Counted from the first letter of the stretch, positions 35,114 to 44,813 are shown. The stretch is DNA of 64,000 bases from Pollutimonas sp963706785 (GCA_963706785.1 CAVPNJ010000004.1:733424-797423); one strand, 5' to 3'. Notes: generated by a model from the sequence alone, not told the origin. Translations and numbers: made by a program.

Positions 35114-36199
35114 TTATGCTTTCCGTACTACGACGCCGGGCATCTTCGCCGCCATATCCCGTGGCAGCGCTGCCACGTTGGCCGCTAATGCGGAAGCAAT
35201 TCCGTGATAGGCCTTCGCGGCTTCGCTGCCTGGTTCGGCGACCACGGTCGGATTGCCCGAGTCTGTCTGGGTTCGTATGCTTAGTTGCAATGGCAAAGCG
35301 CCCAGCCAAGGAAGATTGAACTCTGTAGCCATATTGCGCCCCCCGTGTTCGCCGAAAATCGGTTCGGCATGGCCGCACTGCGAACAAATGTGTACCGACA
35401 TGTTTTCCACCACGCCCAGCACAGGGACATTGACCTTCTGGAACATGCGCAGGCCGCGCCGCGCGTCGGCCAAAGCCAGATCCTGCGGCGTCGTCACGAT
35501 GACGGCGCCGGTCAGGGGCACTTTTTGTGCCATCGTCAAAGCGATGTCGCCTGTACCCGGAGGCATATCCACGATCAGGTAGTCCAGGTCATTCCAGTTG
35601 GTTTGAGTCAGTAGCTGCGTCAGAGCCTGCGTTACCATCGGACCGCGCCAGATCGCGGGCGAATCCTCTTCGATCAGGAAGCCGATGGAATTGGCCTGCA
35701 GTCCATGACCGATCATGGGCTCCATGGTTTTGCCATCCAAGCTTTTGGGCTTGCCCGATAGACCCAGCATAATAGGCACGCTCGGCCCGTAGATATCGGC
35801 GTCCAGCAAGCCAACGCGCGCGCCCTGGCTGGCCAATGCCAAGGCAATATTCACGGCGGTTGTGCTTTTTCCAACCCCGCCCTTACCCGACGCCACTGCA
35901 ATAATGTTTCGCACGTTGGGCAGCGGCTTCAAGCCCGGTTGTACGGCATGTGTCGCTATGTCGACCTTGAAACGCAAGGCCTTCAACCTAAGGTTCAACG
36001 GGGCCAAAGCCGTTTCAATGCGTTTCTGTAGGTCGGGTTGCCCATTGTGTGACGGATATCCGAGGGGTACAGTGATAGTTGTATCCGCACCCTCAAGCCT
36101 GATTTCACAGTTTTTCGCGGTTACCGCCAGCTTTTTTTTAGTATTTGGGTCGATAATCTCGGACAAAATGGCGAGTATTTGATCAGGATTTATGCTCAT
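35114..36199 (-). CDS. mrp: Mrp/ApbC iron-sulfur cluster carrier ATPase
   Basis: A 361-residue P-loop protein of the Mrp/NBP35 family. An N-terminal DUF59-like domain (DQILAILSEIIDPNTKK) is followed by the deviant Walker A IAVASGKGGVGKSTTAVNIA, DADIYGPSVP, VDMPPGTGDIALT and the metal-binding CxxC in HICSQCGHAEPIFGEHGG. These proteins bind and deliver Fe-S clusters. It is divergent from a small membrane protein and metG, an arrangement common in proteobacteria. Confidence 0.94.
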   Translation of the reverse strand: MSINPDQILAILSEIIDPNTKKKLAVTAKNCEIRLEGADTTITVPLGYPSHNGQPDLQKRIETALAPLNLRLKALRFKVDIATHAVQPGLKPLPNVRNIIAVASGKGGVGKSTTAVNIALALASQGARVGLLDADIYGPSVPIMLGLSGKPKSLDGKTMEPMIGHGLQANSIGFLIEEDSPAIWRGPMVTQALTQLLTQTNWNDLDYLIVDMPPGTGDIALTMAQKVPLTGAVIVTTPQDLALADARRGLRMFQKVNVPVLGVVENMSVHICSQCGHAEPIFGEHGGRNMATEFNLPWLGALPLQLSIRTQTDSGNPTVVAEPGSEAAKAYHGIASALAANVAALPRDMAAKMPGVVVRKA

Positions 36200-36291
36200 A
36201 TCGATTGGCCTTGCTTGTAAATTTACACCGAAGCCTCAAGAATAGCGGATTGAGGGAATTATTTTCCCCGTGGGGGGTCTACATAGGTACG

Positions 36292-36540
36292 ATGAATACA
36301 TTTAATCAAATTATCCGCGGCGTCCTTTTCTTTATCCTTGCGCTATTCGGCATGGCCATGGCGTTAATCTTCATGATTTCGACCGCCATTGCTATCGGCA
36401 TACTGTATATAGTGGCCAGAATAAAAGGTCGGCCGTTTGGCGTAAGGGCCTATTGGGCAGAACGCAGGCAGCCGACACCCGGGAAAAACGTCTTTAAAAA
36501 CAAAGACATCAGCGATATCGAGATGCGCGAAATCCCGTAG
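36292..36540 (+). CDS. Small membrane protein of unknown function
   Basis: An 82-residue protein from ATG 36292 (the frame is open from 36205 but the upstream part is hydrophilic and unlike a leader). Two adjacent hydrophobic stretches (about residues 10-42: GVLFFILALFGMAMALIF and on) suggest one or two membrane segments, followed by a basic tail. I do not recognise the family. It lies between mrp (divergent) and metG (same strand, 230 bp downstream). Confidence 0.6.
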   Translation: MNTFNQIIRGVLFFILALFGMAMALIFMISTAIAIGILYIVARIKGRPFGVRAYWAERRQPTPGKNVFKNKDISDIEMREIP

Positions 36541-36650
36541 GCCGCAGCGGGGCCATTACCAGTTTGTGGTACGCCGGCACGTCTGGCGTTATCCGCACAC
36601 CAATTCTTACGATTCATCACAACCTCAACCGTCCGAACTCCAATATGCCT

Positions 36651-36681
36651 GAATTGCCCGCGTTTATGCGACGGGCAATTC
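36651..36681. other. Stem-loop between the small membrane gene and metG
   Basis: GAATTGCCCG (36651-36660) and CGGGCAATTC (36672-36681) form a perfect 10-bp stem with an 11-base loop. There is no clear T tract, so termination is uncertain. The remaining bases of 36541-36770 show no gene. Confidence 0.45.
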
Positions 36682-36770
36682 GGGCTGCTATGCTTGGTGT
36701 CAGCCTTTTCCGAGCAACTTGTTCGTTAAAGCCCTAAAATCCCTTCTCTTTTCTTTTTATTAGCTTAGAC

Positions 36771-38843
36771 ATGTCGCGCACGCTATTTGTAACTACTGCC
36801 TTGCCCTATGCCAATGGTTCATTTCATATCGGCCACATCATGGAATATATCCAGGCCGATATCTGGGTGAGGTCCATGCGAATGTCTGGACATACCGTGC
36901 ACTTTGTAGGCGCCGATGACGCACACGGTGCGCCTATCATGCTTAAAGCGGAAAGCGAAGGGATCACGCCTCAGGCGCTGGTGGCCAAGTATGCGGCTGA
37001 ACGCCCGCAATATCTGAATGGCTTCCATATCGAATTCGATCACTGGCATTCCACCGACTCTGCCGAGAACGTGGAGCTATCCCAGGACATTTATCGGCGC
37101 CTGAAGGCCGCCGGTTTTATCTCTTCGCGCACCATCGAACAGTTCTACGATCCGGTAAAAGGCATGTTCCTGCCTGATCGCTACATCAAGGGCGAATGCC
37201 CGACCTGTCATGCCAAAGAACAATATGGCGACTCTTGCGAAGTCTGCGGCGCCGTATATGCCGCGACCGACCTGATCGAGCCTTACTCCACATTGACCAA
37301 GGCCCGGCCCATACTTAAGTCGTCAGAGCACTTCTTCTTCAAACTGTCCGACCCGCGTTGCGTAGAGTTTCTTCAGGCCTGGACCACGGGCAGCAACGCC
37401 AGCGGTAACAAGCGACTGCAGTCCGAAGTGCTGGCCAAAACCCGCGAATGGTTGGGTACCGGTAGCGCCGATAGCGAAGCCAATCTGGCCGACTGGGATA
37501 TTTCGCGCGATGAGCCCTATTTCGGCATTCCCATTCCAGATGAGCCGGGCAAGTTTTTTTATGTCTGGCTTGATGCTCCGGTGGGATACCTGGCCTCGCT
37601 AAAGGCGTATTGCAACAAGCAGAATATCGACTTCGACGCACTGCTGGACCCGGAAAGCAATACAGAGCAAGTGCACTTCATAGGCAAGGACATTGTCTAT
37701 TTCCACGCTCTGTTCTGGCCCGCCATGCTGAAATTCTCGGGACGCAAGACGCCCGACGGCCTGCACGTGCACGGGTTCATCACGGTCAGCGGCGAGAAAA
37801 TGTCGAAAAGCCGCGGCACAGGTATTTCGCCATTGCGCTACCTGGAACTGGGCATGAATGCCGAGTGGATGCGGTACTACATCGCCGCCAAGCTTAATTC
37901 GCATGTCGAAGACGTGGACTTCAATCCCGATGACTTCATCGCCCGCGTCAATAGCGACCTGATCGGCAAGTACGTCAATATCGCCAGCCGTGCGGCAAAC
38001 TTCCTTAGCAAGCATTTCGAAGGCAAGCTTGCCTACCTGGGCGACGAAGAGGCTCTGCAGGCAGAACTGCGGCAGGTCACAGAACACGTGCGGTCCGATT
38101 TTGAAATTCGCGAATATGGCCGTGCCATACGCCAGATCATGGCCCATGCCGATCAAATCAACCAGGCTTTCGATGCGGCGCAGCCCTGGGTCATGGCCAA
38201 GGGCATCAGCACTGCCGACGCGGCACAGAAGGCCGCACTACAAGATGTGTGCTCGCGCGCACTGGCAGGCTTCAAGGCCCTTTCGGTCATGCTGGCGCCT
38301 GTCTTGCCGGTCTTGTCCGACAAGGTCGCCCGCGAGCTTTTTGGCGCGGATTCAAGCTACCGCTGGACCGACGCGGCAGAACTTCCGCAACAAATATCCC
38401 CATTCAAGCATTTGATGCAACGAGTCGAGCCCAAAATGCTCGACGACCTGTTCGAACCGCCCGCCGCGCCGGTGGTCACCCCCGGGGGCGAGCCGATTGC
38501 CGACGCCATCGATATCAAGGATTTTGGCAAGATCGACCTGCGCATTGCGCAGATCGTGACCTGCGAAGAAGTAGACGGCTCCGACAAGCTGCTGCGCCTG
38601 ACTCTGGACGTCGGCGAAGGCCGCCACCGCCAGGTATTTTCAGGTATAAAGACCGCATACGCGCCTTCCGACCTGGTCGGCAAGCTGACGGTCTTGGTGG
38701 CCAATTTGGCGCCGCGCAAAATGCGTTTTGGCATCTCTGAAGGCATGGTGCTGGCAGCCAGTCATAGCGACGACAAGGTCGACTCGGGCATCTACATACT
38801 CGAGCCATGGCCTGGCGCACAACCCGGCATGCGCATCAACTAG
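36771..38843 (+). CDS. metG: Methionyl-tRNA synthetase
   Basis: A 690-residue class I synthetase that charges tRNA-Met. HIGH is at H19-H22, the zinc knuckle has C143, C146, C156 and C159, and KMSKS is at 343-347. The C-terminal 110 residues are the EMAP/Trbp111-like tRNA-binding dimerisation domain (IDIKDFGKIDLRIAQI, then GVG-like VGEGRHRQVFSGIK). Length and domains match E. coli MetG (677). The reading frame is uninterrupted. Confidence 0.97.
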   Translation: MSRTLFVTTALPYANGSFHIGHIMEYIQADIWVRSMRMSGHTVHFVGADDAHGAPIMLKAESEGITPQALVAKYAAERPQYLNGFHIEFDHWHSTDSAENVELSQDIYRRLKAAGFISSRTIEQFYDPVKGMFLPDRYIKGECPTCHAKEQYGDSCEVCGAVYAATDLIEPYSTLTKARPILKSSEHFFFKLSDPRCVEFLQAWTTGSNASGNKRLQSEVLAKTREWLGTGSADSEANLADWDISRDEPYFGIPIPDEPGKFFYVWLDAPVGYLASLKAYCNKQNIDFDALLDPESNTEQVHFIGKDIVYFHALFWPAMLKFSGRKTPDGLHVHGFITVSGEKMSKSRGTGISPLRYLELGMNAEWMRYYIAAKLNSHVEDVDFNPDDFIARVNSDLIGKYVNIASRAANFLSKHFEGKLAYLGDEEALQAELRQVTEHVRSDFEIREYGRAIRQIMAHADQINQAFDAAQPWVMAKGISTADAAQKAALQDVCSRALAGFKALSVMLAPVLPVLSDKVARELFGADSSYRWTDAAELPQQISPFKHLMQRVEPKMLDDLFEPPAAPVVTPGGEPIADAIDIKDFGKIDLRIAQIVTCEEVDGSDKLLRLTLDVGEGRHRQVFSGIKTAYAPSDLVGKLTVLVANLAPRKMRFGISEGMVLAASHSDDKVDSGIYILEPWPGAQPGMRIN

Positions 38844-38858
38844 GGCAAAGGTCGCCTC

Positions 38859-39776
38859 ATGAGCATCCACTTCGATCCTGAACGCCAGGCGGCGGGTCAC
38901 CGCAGCACGATGATCAGTGTCGTACTAAACGTTGTACTGACGATAGTGCAGTTGCTGGTGGGAATGTTTGCGCATTCGGCCGCCCTGGTCGCTGACGCCA
39001 TCCACTCGCTATCTGACCTAGTCTCGGACGGCGTAGTGCTGGTCGCCAACAAGCACAGCCAAAAGGCGCCCGATGCCGATCATCCCTACGGACATCGCCG
39101 CTTCGAAACCGCAGCCGCGCTGATCATCGGCGCCTTGCTTCTTTCGGTAGGCTTAGGGATGCTTTGGAACAGCTTCACCAAATTGCAAAACCCGGGCGCC
39201 ATTCCCCAGGTGCATGTTGTCGCTTTAGGCGTGGCTTTGCTAGCGCTTGTCGCGAAGGAAATACTGTTCCGCTATCTACTGCGCGTCGCACAATCGGTCA
39301 GGTCGTCCATGCTGGCTGCCAATGCCTGGCATGCCCGGTCAGATGCCGCATCGTCGTTAGTCGTAGCCATAGGTATTTTGGCTAATATCAGCGGCTTTCC
39401 CTTGGCGGATCCGCTCGCAGCGCTTATCGTTGGAATAATGATCATCAGGATGGGCTGGAAGTTCTTCTTTGCATCGTTTAACGATCTTATGGATCAAGCG
39501 GTCGACGAAGACACCGAGGCACGCATTCGTGGTCATCTTCTTTCAACGCCCGGCGTGCATGGCATACATGGCATGAAAACGCGCAAGCTGGGGGACATGA
39601 TCTGGGTGGAGGTCGATTTGGAAATGGACGGTACGCTAACCATTGCGCAAGGGCACGCCATCGCAACAGAGGCCCGCAAGCGCGTCATGCAGCACGAGCC
39701 TGTGCTGGACGTTATGACCCATTTTGATCCGGTGACTACGGTGGCCGGGGAATTAAGCAAAAACTGGAGCGGGTGA
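38859..39776 (+). CDS. Cation diffusion facilitator transporter (FieF-like)
   Basis: A 305-residue CDF protein with six membrane segments and the metal-site residues in ADAIHSLSDLVSDG (TM2) and WHARSDAASSLVV (TM5). A cytoplasmic C-terminal domain carries HGIHGMKTRKLGDMIWVEVDLEMDG. The usual family role is Zn2+, Fe2+ or Mn2+ efflux by proton antiport. It begins 15 bp after the metG stop. Its last four codons and stop overlap the 3' end of the antisense tRNA-Gly gene. Confidence 0.9.
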   Translation: MSIHFDPERQAAGHRSTMISVVLNVVLTIVQLLVGMFAHSAALVADAIHSLSDLVSDGVVLVANKHSQKAPDADHPYGHRRFETAAALIIGALLLSVGLGMLWNSFTKLQNPGAIPQVHVVALGVALLALVAKEILFRYLLRVAQSVRSSMLAANAWHARSDAASSLVVAIGILANISGFPLADPLAALIVGIMIIRMGWKFFFASFNDLMDQAVDEDTEARIRGHLLSTPGVHGIHGMKTRKLGDMIWVEVDLEMDGTLTIAQGHAIATEARKRVMQHEPVLDVMTHFDPVTTVAGELSKNWSG

Positions 39777-39838
39777 AGGGAATCGAACCCTCGTCTTATG
39801 CTTGGGAAGCATCTTCTCTACCATTGAGATACACCCGC
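39765..39838 (-). tRNA. tRNA-Gly(CCC)
   Basis: On the minus strand the acceptor GCGGGTG (5') pairs with CACCCGC, followed by discriminator T and an encoded CCA (39767-39765). The anticodon loop is TTCCCAA, anticodon CCC. The T arm is GAGGGTTCGATTCCCTT. It spans 74 bases including CCA. It closely matches the E. coli glyU sequence as remembered. The 3' end overlaps the CDF gene's stop by 12 bp. Confidence 0.95.
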
Positions 39839-40004
39839 CGATTCCGACCCATGGCGGCAATACAGCTGATTACTTCGCTACTTCGAAATAAGCCGAAAGC
39901 GCGAGCGACGAATTATAGCGCTACCCGGGAAGCTTCGCCGTCTACCAAACATTCTTTTGCCGTCCGTGCATATGAAACCCACGGCAAATACTACAATTCG
40001 AGTT

Positions 40005-40790
40005 ATGAATATGACTTCTATACCTCTTTCCAACTTGATGACCGAAGCCGAGATGGGCTTGCAGACAAAAACCACCAGCGAACTGGCGCCCGACCTTGTC
40101 AGGACGTCGACAGCGCCTTCCGGCACCAGTCATATTCGCAGTTTTGTGCACAGGCGCGCGCACATTACCCCGGGGCAAAAAGAAGCCCTGGACCGTCTAT
40201 TGCCGCAGTGGTCCTTACCTTACCGCCGCAGCGTCCTGGATTTCCCCAAGGTGTTCGGGCGCACAGCGCCAACCGTCCTGGAAATCGGTTTTGGCATGGG
40301 TGAAACAACGCAAAAGATTGCTGCGGCCCGGCCCGAAGATAATTTTCTGGGGGTTGAGGTATTCAATGCGGGCGTAGGCGCGCTGCTGAAACGCATCGAG
40401 GAATCAGGACAGACTAATATTCGCATCATTCAACACGATGCTGTCGAGGTCGCCCGCGATATGATCGCGCCCGACTCTCTGGCTGGGGTGCATATTTACT
40501 TTCCCGACCCTTGGCCGAAGAAGCGTCACCACAAGCGCCGCCTGATCCAACCGCCGTTTATCGCCTTGCTGGCAAGCCGCATTGCGCCGGGCGGCTACAT
40601 ACACTGCGCCACCGACTGGGAAAACTATGCCGAACAGATGCTGGCGGTATTAAGCGGCGAAGCAAGACTGGCTAACACCGCCCCCTCAGGGTACGCGATG
40701 CGACCTGAATTTCGTCCTCAAACCAAATTCGAGACACGCGGCCTGCGGCTTGGTCACGGCGTCTGGGATTTAATCTTCACTCGCAAGTAA
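40005..40790 (+). CDS. trmB: tRNA (guanine-N7)-methyltransferase
   Basis: An S-adenosylmethionine-dependent enzyme making m7G46 in tRNA. The SAM site is VLEIGFGMGETTQKIA, followed by NFLGVEVFNAGVG and the family signature YFPDPWPKKRHHKRR. The substrate-recognition C-terminus has RPQTKFETRG. The frame is open from 39957; ATGs at 40005 and 40011 are both possible and I chose the first. The long N-terminal extension before HIRSFVHRRAHIT is weakly conserved in this family. Confidence 0.93.
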   Translation: MNMTSIPLSNLMTEAEMGLQTKTTSELAPDLVRTSTAPSGTSHIRSFVHRRAHITPGQKEALDRLLPQWSLPYRRSVLDFPKVFGRTAPTVLEIGFGMGETTQKIAAARPEDNFLGVEVFNAGVGALLKRIEESGQTNIRIIQHDAVEVARDMIAPDSLAGVHIYFPDPWPKKRHHKRRLIQPPFIALLASRIAPGGYIHCATDWENYAEQMLAVLSGEARLANTAPSGYAMRPEFRPQTKFETRGLRLGHGVWDLIFTRK

Positions 40791-40851
40791 CGGTGTAACT
40801 GACGGCGGCTGTAGTGCCGTCGACAGAGCATCACAATAAAGGGATGTTGAC

Positions 40852-41805
40852 GTGTACCCGGAGATCCAACCCTATTCCCAAGGCTTTTTGAATACCGAAG
40901 ACGGTCATCAGGTGTACTGGGAACTTTGCGGCAATCCCGACGGGAAGCCCGCGATATTCCTGCACGGCGGACCGGGCGGAGGATGCTCGCCCGCGCATCG
41001 GCGACTTTTCAATCCGCAACGCTATAACATTTTGCTCTTCGATCAGCGCGGTTGCGGCCGGTCGGTGCCCCATGCCAGCCTGGAAAACAATACCACTTGG
41101 GATTTGGTGGCCGATATCGAACGCCTGCGCACCGAAGTGCTCAAGACCGAGAAAGCGCTGGTGTTTGGCGGGTCGTGGGGATCGACGCTGGGCCTTGCCT
41201 ATGCGCAGACCCATCCCCATCGGGTCAGCGAACTTATCGTGCGCGGGATATTCACCGTCAGGCATGAAGAACTGCAGTGGTTCTACCAGGAAGGCGCGTC
41301 ATGGCTCTTTCCCGATCAGTGGGAAAACTACTTGGCCCCAATACCGGAAAACGAGCGACATGACTTGATCGCCGCCTACCACAAGCGCTTGACCGGCGAC
41401 GACTGGACCGCGAAAATCCAAGCCGCGCAAGCATGGACGCAATGGGAAAGCCACACCATCACCCTGTTGCCGAATGCCGCACACCTGGCTGAACACGCAG
41501 ATGACGATTCCGCATTGGCTTTTGCCCGGATCGAAAACCACTATTTTGTGCACAAGGGCTTTATGGAAGAGGGTCAGCTGCTGCGTAATGCGCATATGCT
41601 GCATTCCATACCGGGAGTCATTATTCAGGGCCGCTACGACGCCTGCACGCCCGTTAAAACCGCCTGGGAACTGCACAAGGCCTGGCCACAAGCCGAATTC
41701 CATCTAATCAATGACGCCGGCCATGCTTTCGACGAGCCCGGCATACTGGCCAAACTGATCGCAGCGACCGACAAGTTTAGTGTCCCTTGCGACCTGCCGG
41801 CGTAA
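40852..41805 (+). CDS. pip: Proline iminopeptidase
   Basis: A 317-residue alpha/beta hydrolase of the S33 family that removes N-terminal proline from peptides. It has the oxyanion-hole motif HGGPGGGCSP, the nucleophile in GGSWGSTLGLAYAQ, a helical cap, and the catalytic Asp and His in IQGRYDACTPV and DAGHAFDEPG. Translation starts at GTG 40852. The family length is about 315, so the gene is complete. Confidence 0.93.
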   Translation: MYPEIQPYSQGFLNTEDGHQVYWELCGNPDGKPAIFLHGGPGGGCSPAHRRLFNPQRYNILLFDQRGCGRSVPHASLENNTTWDLVADIERLRTEVLKTEKALVFGGSWGSTLGLAYAQTHPHRVSELIVRGIFTVRHEELQWFYQEGASWLFPDQWENYLAPIPENERHDLIAAYHKRLTGDDWTAKIQAAQAWTQWESHTITLLPNAAHLAEHADDDSALAFARIENHYFVHKGFMEEGQLLRNAHMLHSIPGVIIQGRYDACTPVKTAWELHKAWPQAEFHLINDAGHAFDEPGILAKLIAATDKFSVPCDLPA

Positions 41806-41885
41806 AGCCACCGCCAAATGCATCCACTACGGCATGCATCTGGCAACTCTAACCATTAACTAACGATAGGATCTGGATTCAGGAA

Positions 41886-42086
41886 ATGAACATCACCCTC
41901 AATGGCAAACCTCAACAGCTTGAGCAGGTAAATACCATTGCCGAACTAATTGCATTTTTGGGCTTCCAGGGCAAACGTATTGCCGTGGAAGCCAATGGCG
42001 ACATCGTCCCTAAAAGCCAGCATGGCAATACCGCCGTGGCCGACGGCGACCAGATTGAAATTGTTGTCGCCGTAGGCGGCGGCTAA
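41886..42086 (+). CDS. thiS: Sulfur carrier protein ThiS
   Basis: A 66-residue ubiquitin-fold protein ending in VAVGGG, whose C-terminal Gly-Gly becomes a thiocarboxylate that donates sulfur to the thiazole of thiamine. The family motif VNTIAELIAFL and small size fit ThiS. The usual partner thiG does not follow; instead a repeat element and the convergent ffh gene are found. Confidence 0.88.
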   Translation: MNITLNGKPQQLEQVNTIAELIAFLGFQGKRIAVEANGDIVPKSQHGNTAVADGDQIEIVVAVGGG

Positions 42087-42180
42087 TTCCATAGATCAAA
42101 CGCGCACTTTGTCGGCTTCGCCTGCCTTACGCCAACAATGCCTGCGCTTCGCCTTCGCGTTTTGATCTAAAAACGGAATG
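42087..42180 (-). repeat. Dispersed intergenic repeat, copy B
   Basis: This fills the whole gap between the thiS stop and the ffh stop. The outer arms GATCAAACGCG (42094-42104) and CGCGTTTTGATC (42156-42167) are inverted, with one bulged base, and ATTCC/GGAAT lies outside them. The interior matches copy A at 13437-13526 in inverse orientation. Confidence 0.55.
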
Positions 42181-42189
42181 AGGGCCTGC

Positions 42190-43607
42190 TTAGCGTAGGC
42201 CGCCGAAGCCGCCTTTGGTCAGGCCTTTGATGCCGCCCATGGCGCGCATCATCTTGGCCATGCCGCCCTTCTTCATCTGCTTCATCATGCCTTGCATCTG
42301 GTCGTATTGCGACAGCATGCGATTGACTTCCTGAACCGGCACGCCGGCACCGGCGGCAATGCGGCGCTTGCGCGACGCCTTCAGAAGTTCGGGCTTGGCG
42401 CGTTCCTGCGGTGTCATGGAATTTAAAATACCTTCGGTACGACGCAATTGCTTTTCGGCTTGACCGCCCTGCAACTGGCCGGCCGCCTGAGCAAACTGGG
42501 CAGGCAACTTTTCAAGCAATGAGCCCATGTCGCCCATTTTCTTGACCTGCTGCAACTGGTCGCGGAAATCGTTCAGGTCGAAGCGGTTTCCCGACTTGAT
42601 CTTGGCCGCCAGCTTTTCAGCGTCGGCCATGTCAATATTCTTTCTGCGCCTGCTCGACCAGCGATACGATGTCGCCCATGCCCAGCACGCGCTGCGCCAT
42701 GCGTTCAGGGTGGAAGGGCTCAAGGCCATCCAGCTTTTCAGACAAGCCCACAAACTTCAGGGGCTTGCCGGTAACGTGGCGTACCGACAAGGCTGCGCCG
42801 CCGCGTGCATCGCCGTCCATCTTGGTCAGCACAACGCCGGTCAGCGGCAAGGCATCGGCAAAGGCCTTGGCCACGTTGACCGCGTCTTGCCCTTGCATGG
42901 CGTCGACAACGAACAAGGTCTCGATAGGTTTCAGAAGATCGTGCAGCGCGCGGATCTCGCGCATCATGGCTTCATCTATGCCCAGGCGGCCGGCCGTGTC
43001 GACGATAAGCACGTCATAATGGTGGCGCTTGGCGTAATCGATGGCGCCAAAGGCGATGTCTTCGGGCTTTTGGCGTATTGTCGGACGGCAGGAAATCGAC
43101 CTTGACCTGCGCGGCCACCGTTTTCAGCTGCTCAATAGCGGCCGGACGATACACGTCGGCACTGACCACCAGCACTTTTTTCTTGCCGGTTTTGCGACCG
43201 TTCTGTACGTGGCCGCCTTCGCTCAGCCATTTGGCAAGCTTACCGGTGGTGGTCGTTTTACCCGCGCCCTGCAAACCGGCCATAAGAATGACCGCGGGAG
43301 GCTGGGTGGCCAGCGACAGCTCGCCGGCGTCGCTGCCCAGGTCGCCCCCCATCAAGGCCGTGAGTTCCTTGTGGACAATACCCACCAGCGCCTGGCCCGG
43401 ATTCAAACTGCCCGCGACGTCTTGCCCCAAAGCCTTTTCTTTGACCCGGGCGATGAAATCGCGCACCACGGGAAGCGCCACGTCGGCTTCCAGAAGGGCC
43501 ATGCGCACTTCACGCAACATGTCTTGCGTGTTGGACTCGGTCAGGCGGGCCTCGCCTCGCATGGTTTTAACAACGCGGGAAAGACGTTGGGTCAGATTGT
43601 CGAGCAT
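42190..43607 (-). CDS. ffh: Signal recognition particle protein Ffh (two frameshifts)
   Basis: The SRP GTPase, about 470 residues read across two frame changes. The N and G domains carry GLQGAGKTTTTGKLA, VSADVYRPAAIEQL, IVDTAGRLGIDEAMM and LTKMDGDARGGAAL. The methionine-rich M domain has the RNA-binding RKRRIAAGAGVPVQEVNRML and a Met-Lys tail. An extra C near 43075 and an extra A near 42647 explain both breaks: removing them restores SDNTQKPEDIAFGAIDYAK and QAQKNIDMADAEK. Ffh is essential for membrane-protein targeting, so these are almost certainly sequencing errors. The gene is divergent from the CcsA/YpjD-like gene, as in E. coli. Confidence 0.93.
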
Positions 43608-43708
43608 AACGATGGTTTCGCTTAAACTAGTTGATCTTGCGGTATACGGTCTAAAATGGTCCGCTTAGGGCTTGCCCGGTACTGTAATAACCAGAACATT
43701 AAGGGACT

Positions 43709-44551
43709 ATGTCTGCAGGCATTGTATTTCACTTGCTGGCCACACTGGCATACGCTGTGTTGGCCATTTCGCTTTGGCGGCCGCTAAGCAAGGGCGGATC
43801 ACAGGTTTCCACCGGAAAAGTACGACGCGTTTGCCTTGCCGGAGCCATCGTACTGCACGGAGCCGGCTTGGCTCAAACCATACTGCCACAGCATAGCCTG
43901 CACTTGAACTGGGCGCTTGCCCTGTCGGCGGCCATCTGGATGGGCATGGTCATATTCTGGCTGGAAAACCTGGTCATGCGTATCGACGGCTTGCTGCTTA
44001 TTTTACTCCCCGCGGCAACCGTGGCGTCTGCCCTGGCGGCGATGTCGCCCAACGGGCACGTTGTGGCGCATGCGGGCAGCGAGTGGCTGCGCATACATTT
44101 GATCATCGCCCTGATCGCTTATGCCTTGATCACGGTCGCCGCCCTGCAAGCGATGCTGATGGCGGCCCTCGACCGTCAGCTGCACCGGCCTATCGAGCAG
44201 GAATCAAATCGCAGCGTGCTTGGACGCGCGCTTGACACCCTGCCGCCCCTGCTGCTGCAGGAAGTGCTGCTGTTTCGCCTGATCTTGATAGGCTTTGCGA
44301 TATTGACGCTTACCGTTGTCAGCGGCGCCGTCGTGTCCATGCGACTGACCGATCAGCTGCTGCCCATGGACCACAAAACCATCTTCACGCTGCTGTCGTG
44401 GGTCACCTTCGGCATTTTGCTGCTAGGCCGGCATCTGCGCGGCTGGCGCGGCCGCATCGCCCTGCGCTGGACGCTGGCGGGTTTCGCCTTCTTGTTGCTG
44501 TCTTATACCGGCAGCCGTTTTGTGCTCGACGTTATTTTGCAACGAGGCTAA
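43709..44551 (+). CDS. CcsA/YpjD-like inner-membrane protein
   Basis: A 280-residue polytopic protein with about eight hydrophobic segments. It belongs by eye to the cytochrome c assembly CcsA/CcmC fold group, in the YpjD/CorE branch located next to ffh in many proteobacteria. A histidine-rich HLIIALIAYALITVAALQAML segment and YTGSRFVLD near the end are typical. The function of the YpjD branch is not firmly known; a haem-handling or cation-tolerance role has been suggested. It is one base from the next gene. Confidence 0.78.
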   Translation: MSAGIVFHLLATLAYAVLAISLWRPLSKGGSQVSTGKVRRVCLAGAIVLHGAGLAQTILPQHSLHLNWALALSAAIWMGMVIFWLENLVMRIDGLLLILLPAATVASALAAMSPNGHVVAHAGSEWLRIHLIIALIAYALITVAALQAMLMAALDRQLHRPIEQESNRSVLGRALDTLPPLLLQEVLLFRLILIGFAILTLTVVSGAVVSMRLTDQLLPMDHKTIFTLLSWVTFGILLLGRHLRGWRGRIALRWTLAGFAFLLLSYTGSRFVLDVILQRG

Positions 44552-44552
44552 T

Positions 44553-44813
44553 GTGGGAAAAGTATTATTCTGGATCGTAATTATTATTGGCGGCCTGCTG
44601 CTGGTTCGCATCATCGCCAGTTATAACGCAAAGAACCAGGGCGACGACCGTCCGAAGCAGGCCAAAAAACGTGGCGCCCCGCCGGTGGAGCACGCCGAAG
44701 CCATGGTCCGATGCGAACACTGCGGCATTCATATGCCGCGCTCTGAAGCGGTGCTTAGCGACGGCCATATCTGGTGCAGTACTGAACACGCCAAGCTGGG
44801 CGTACGCAAATGA
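44553..44813 (+). CDS. PP0621-type small membrane-anchored zinc-finger protein
   Basis: An 86-residue protein with one N-terminal membrane segment (LFWIVIIIGGLLLVRIIA), a charged linker and a C-terminal CxxC...C pattern (VRCEHCGIHMPRSEAV...WCSTEHA) that looks like a small treble-clef metal site. GTG 44553 is chosen because it lies immediately after the upstream stop codon. It overlaps ampD by 4 bp. The family is conserved beside ampD in beta- and gamma-proteobacteria but has no assigned function. Confidence 0.72.
   Translation: MGKVLFWIVIIIGGLLLVRIIASYNAKNQGDDRPKQAKKRGAPPVEHAEAMVRCEHCGIHMPRSEAVLSDGHIWCSTEHAKLGVRK

Noticed and set aside
40801..40821. Hairpin GACGGC/GCCGTC after trmB as a terminator
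   Set aside because: It has only 6 bp of stem, a 9-base loop and no T tract.
43014..43100. Programmed frameshifting in ffh
   Set aside because: There is no slippery heptamer with a downstream structure, and many unrelated genes here have similar breaks, so sequencing error explains it better.
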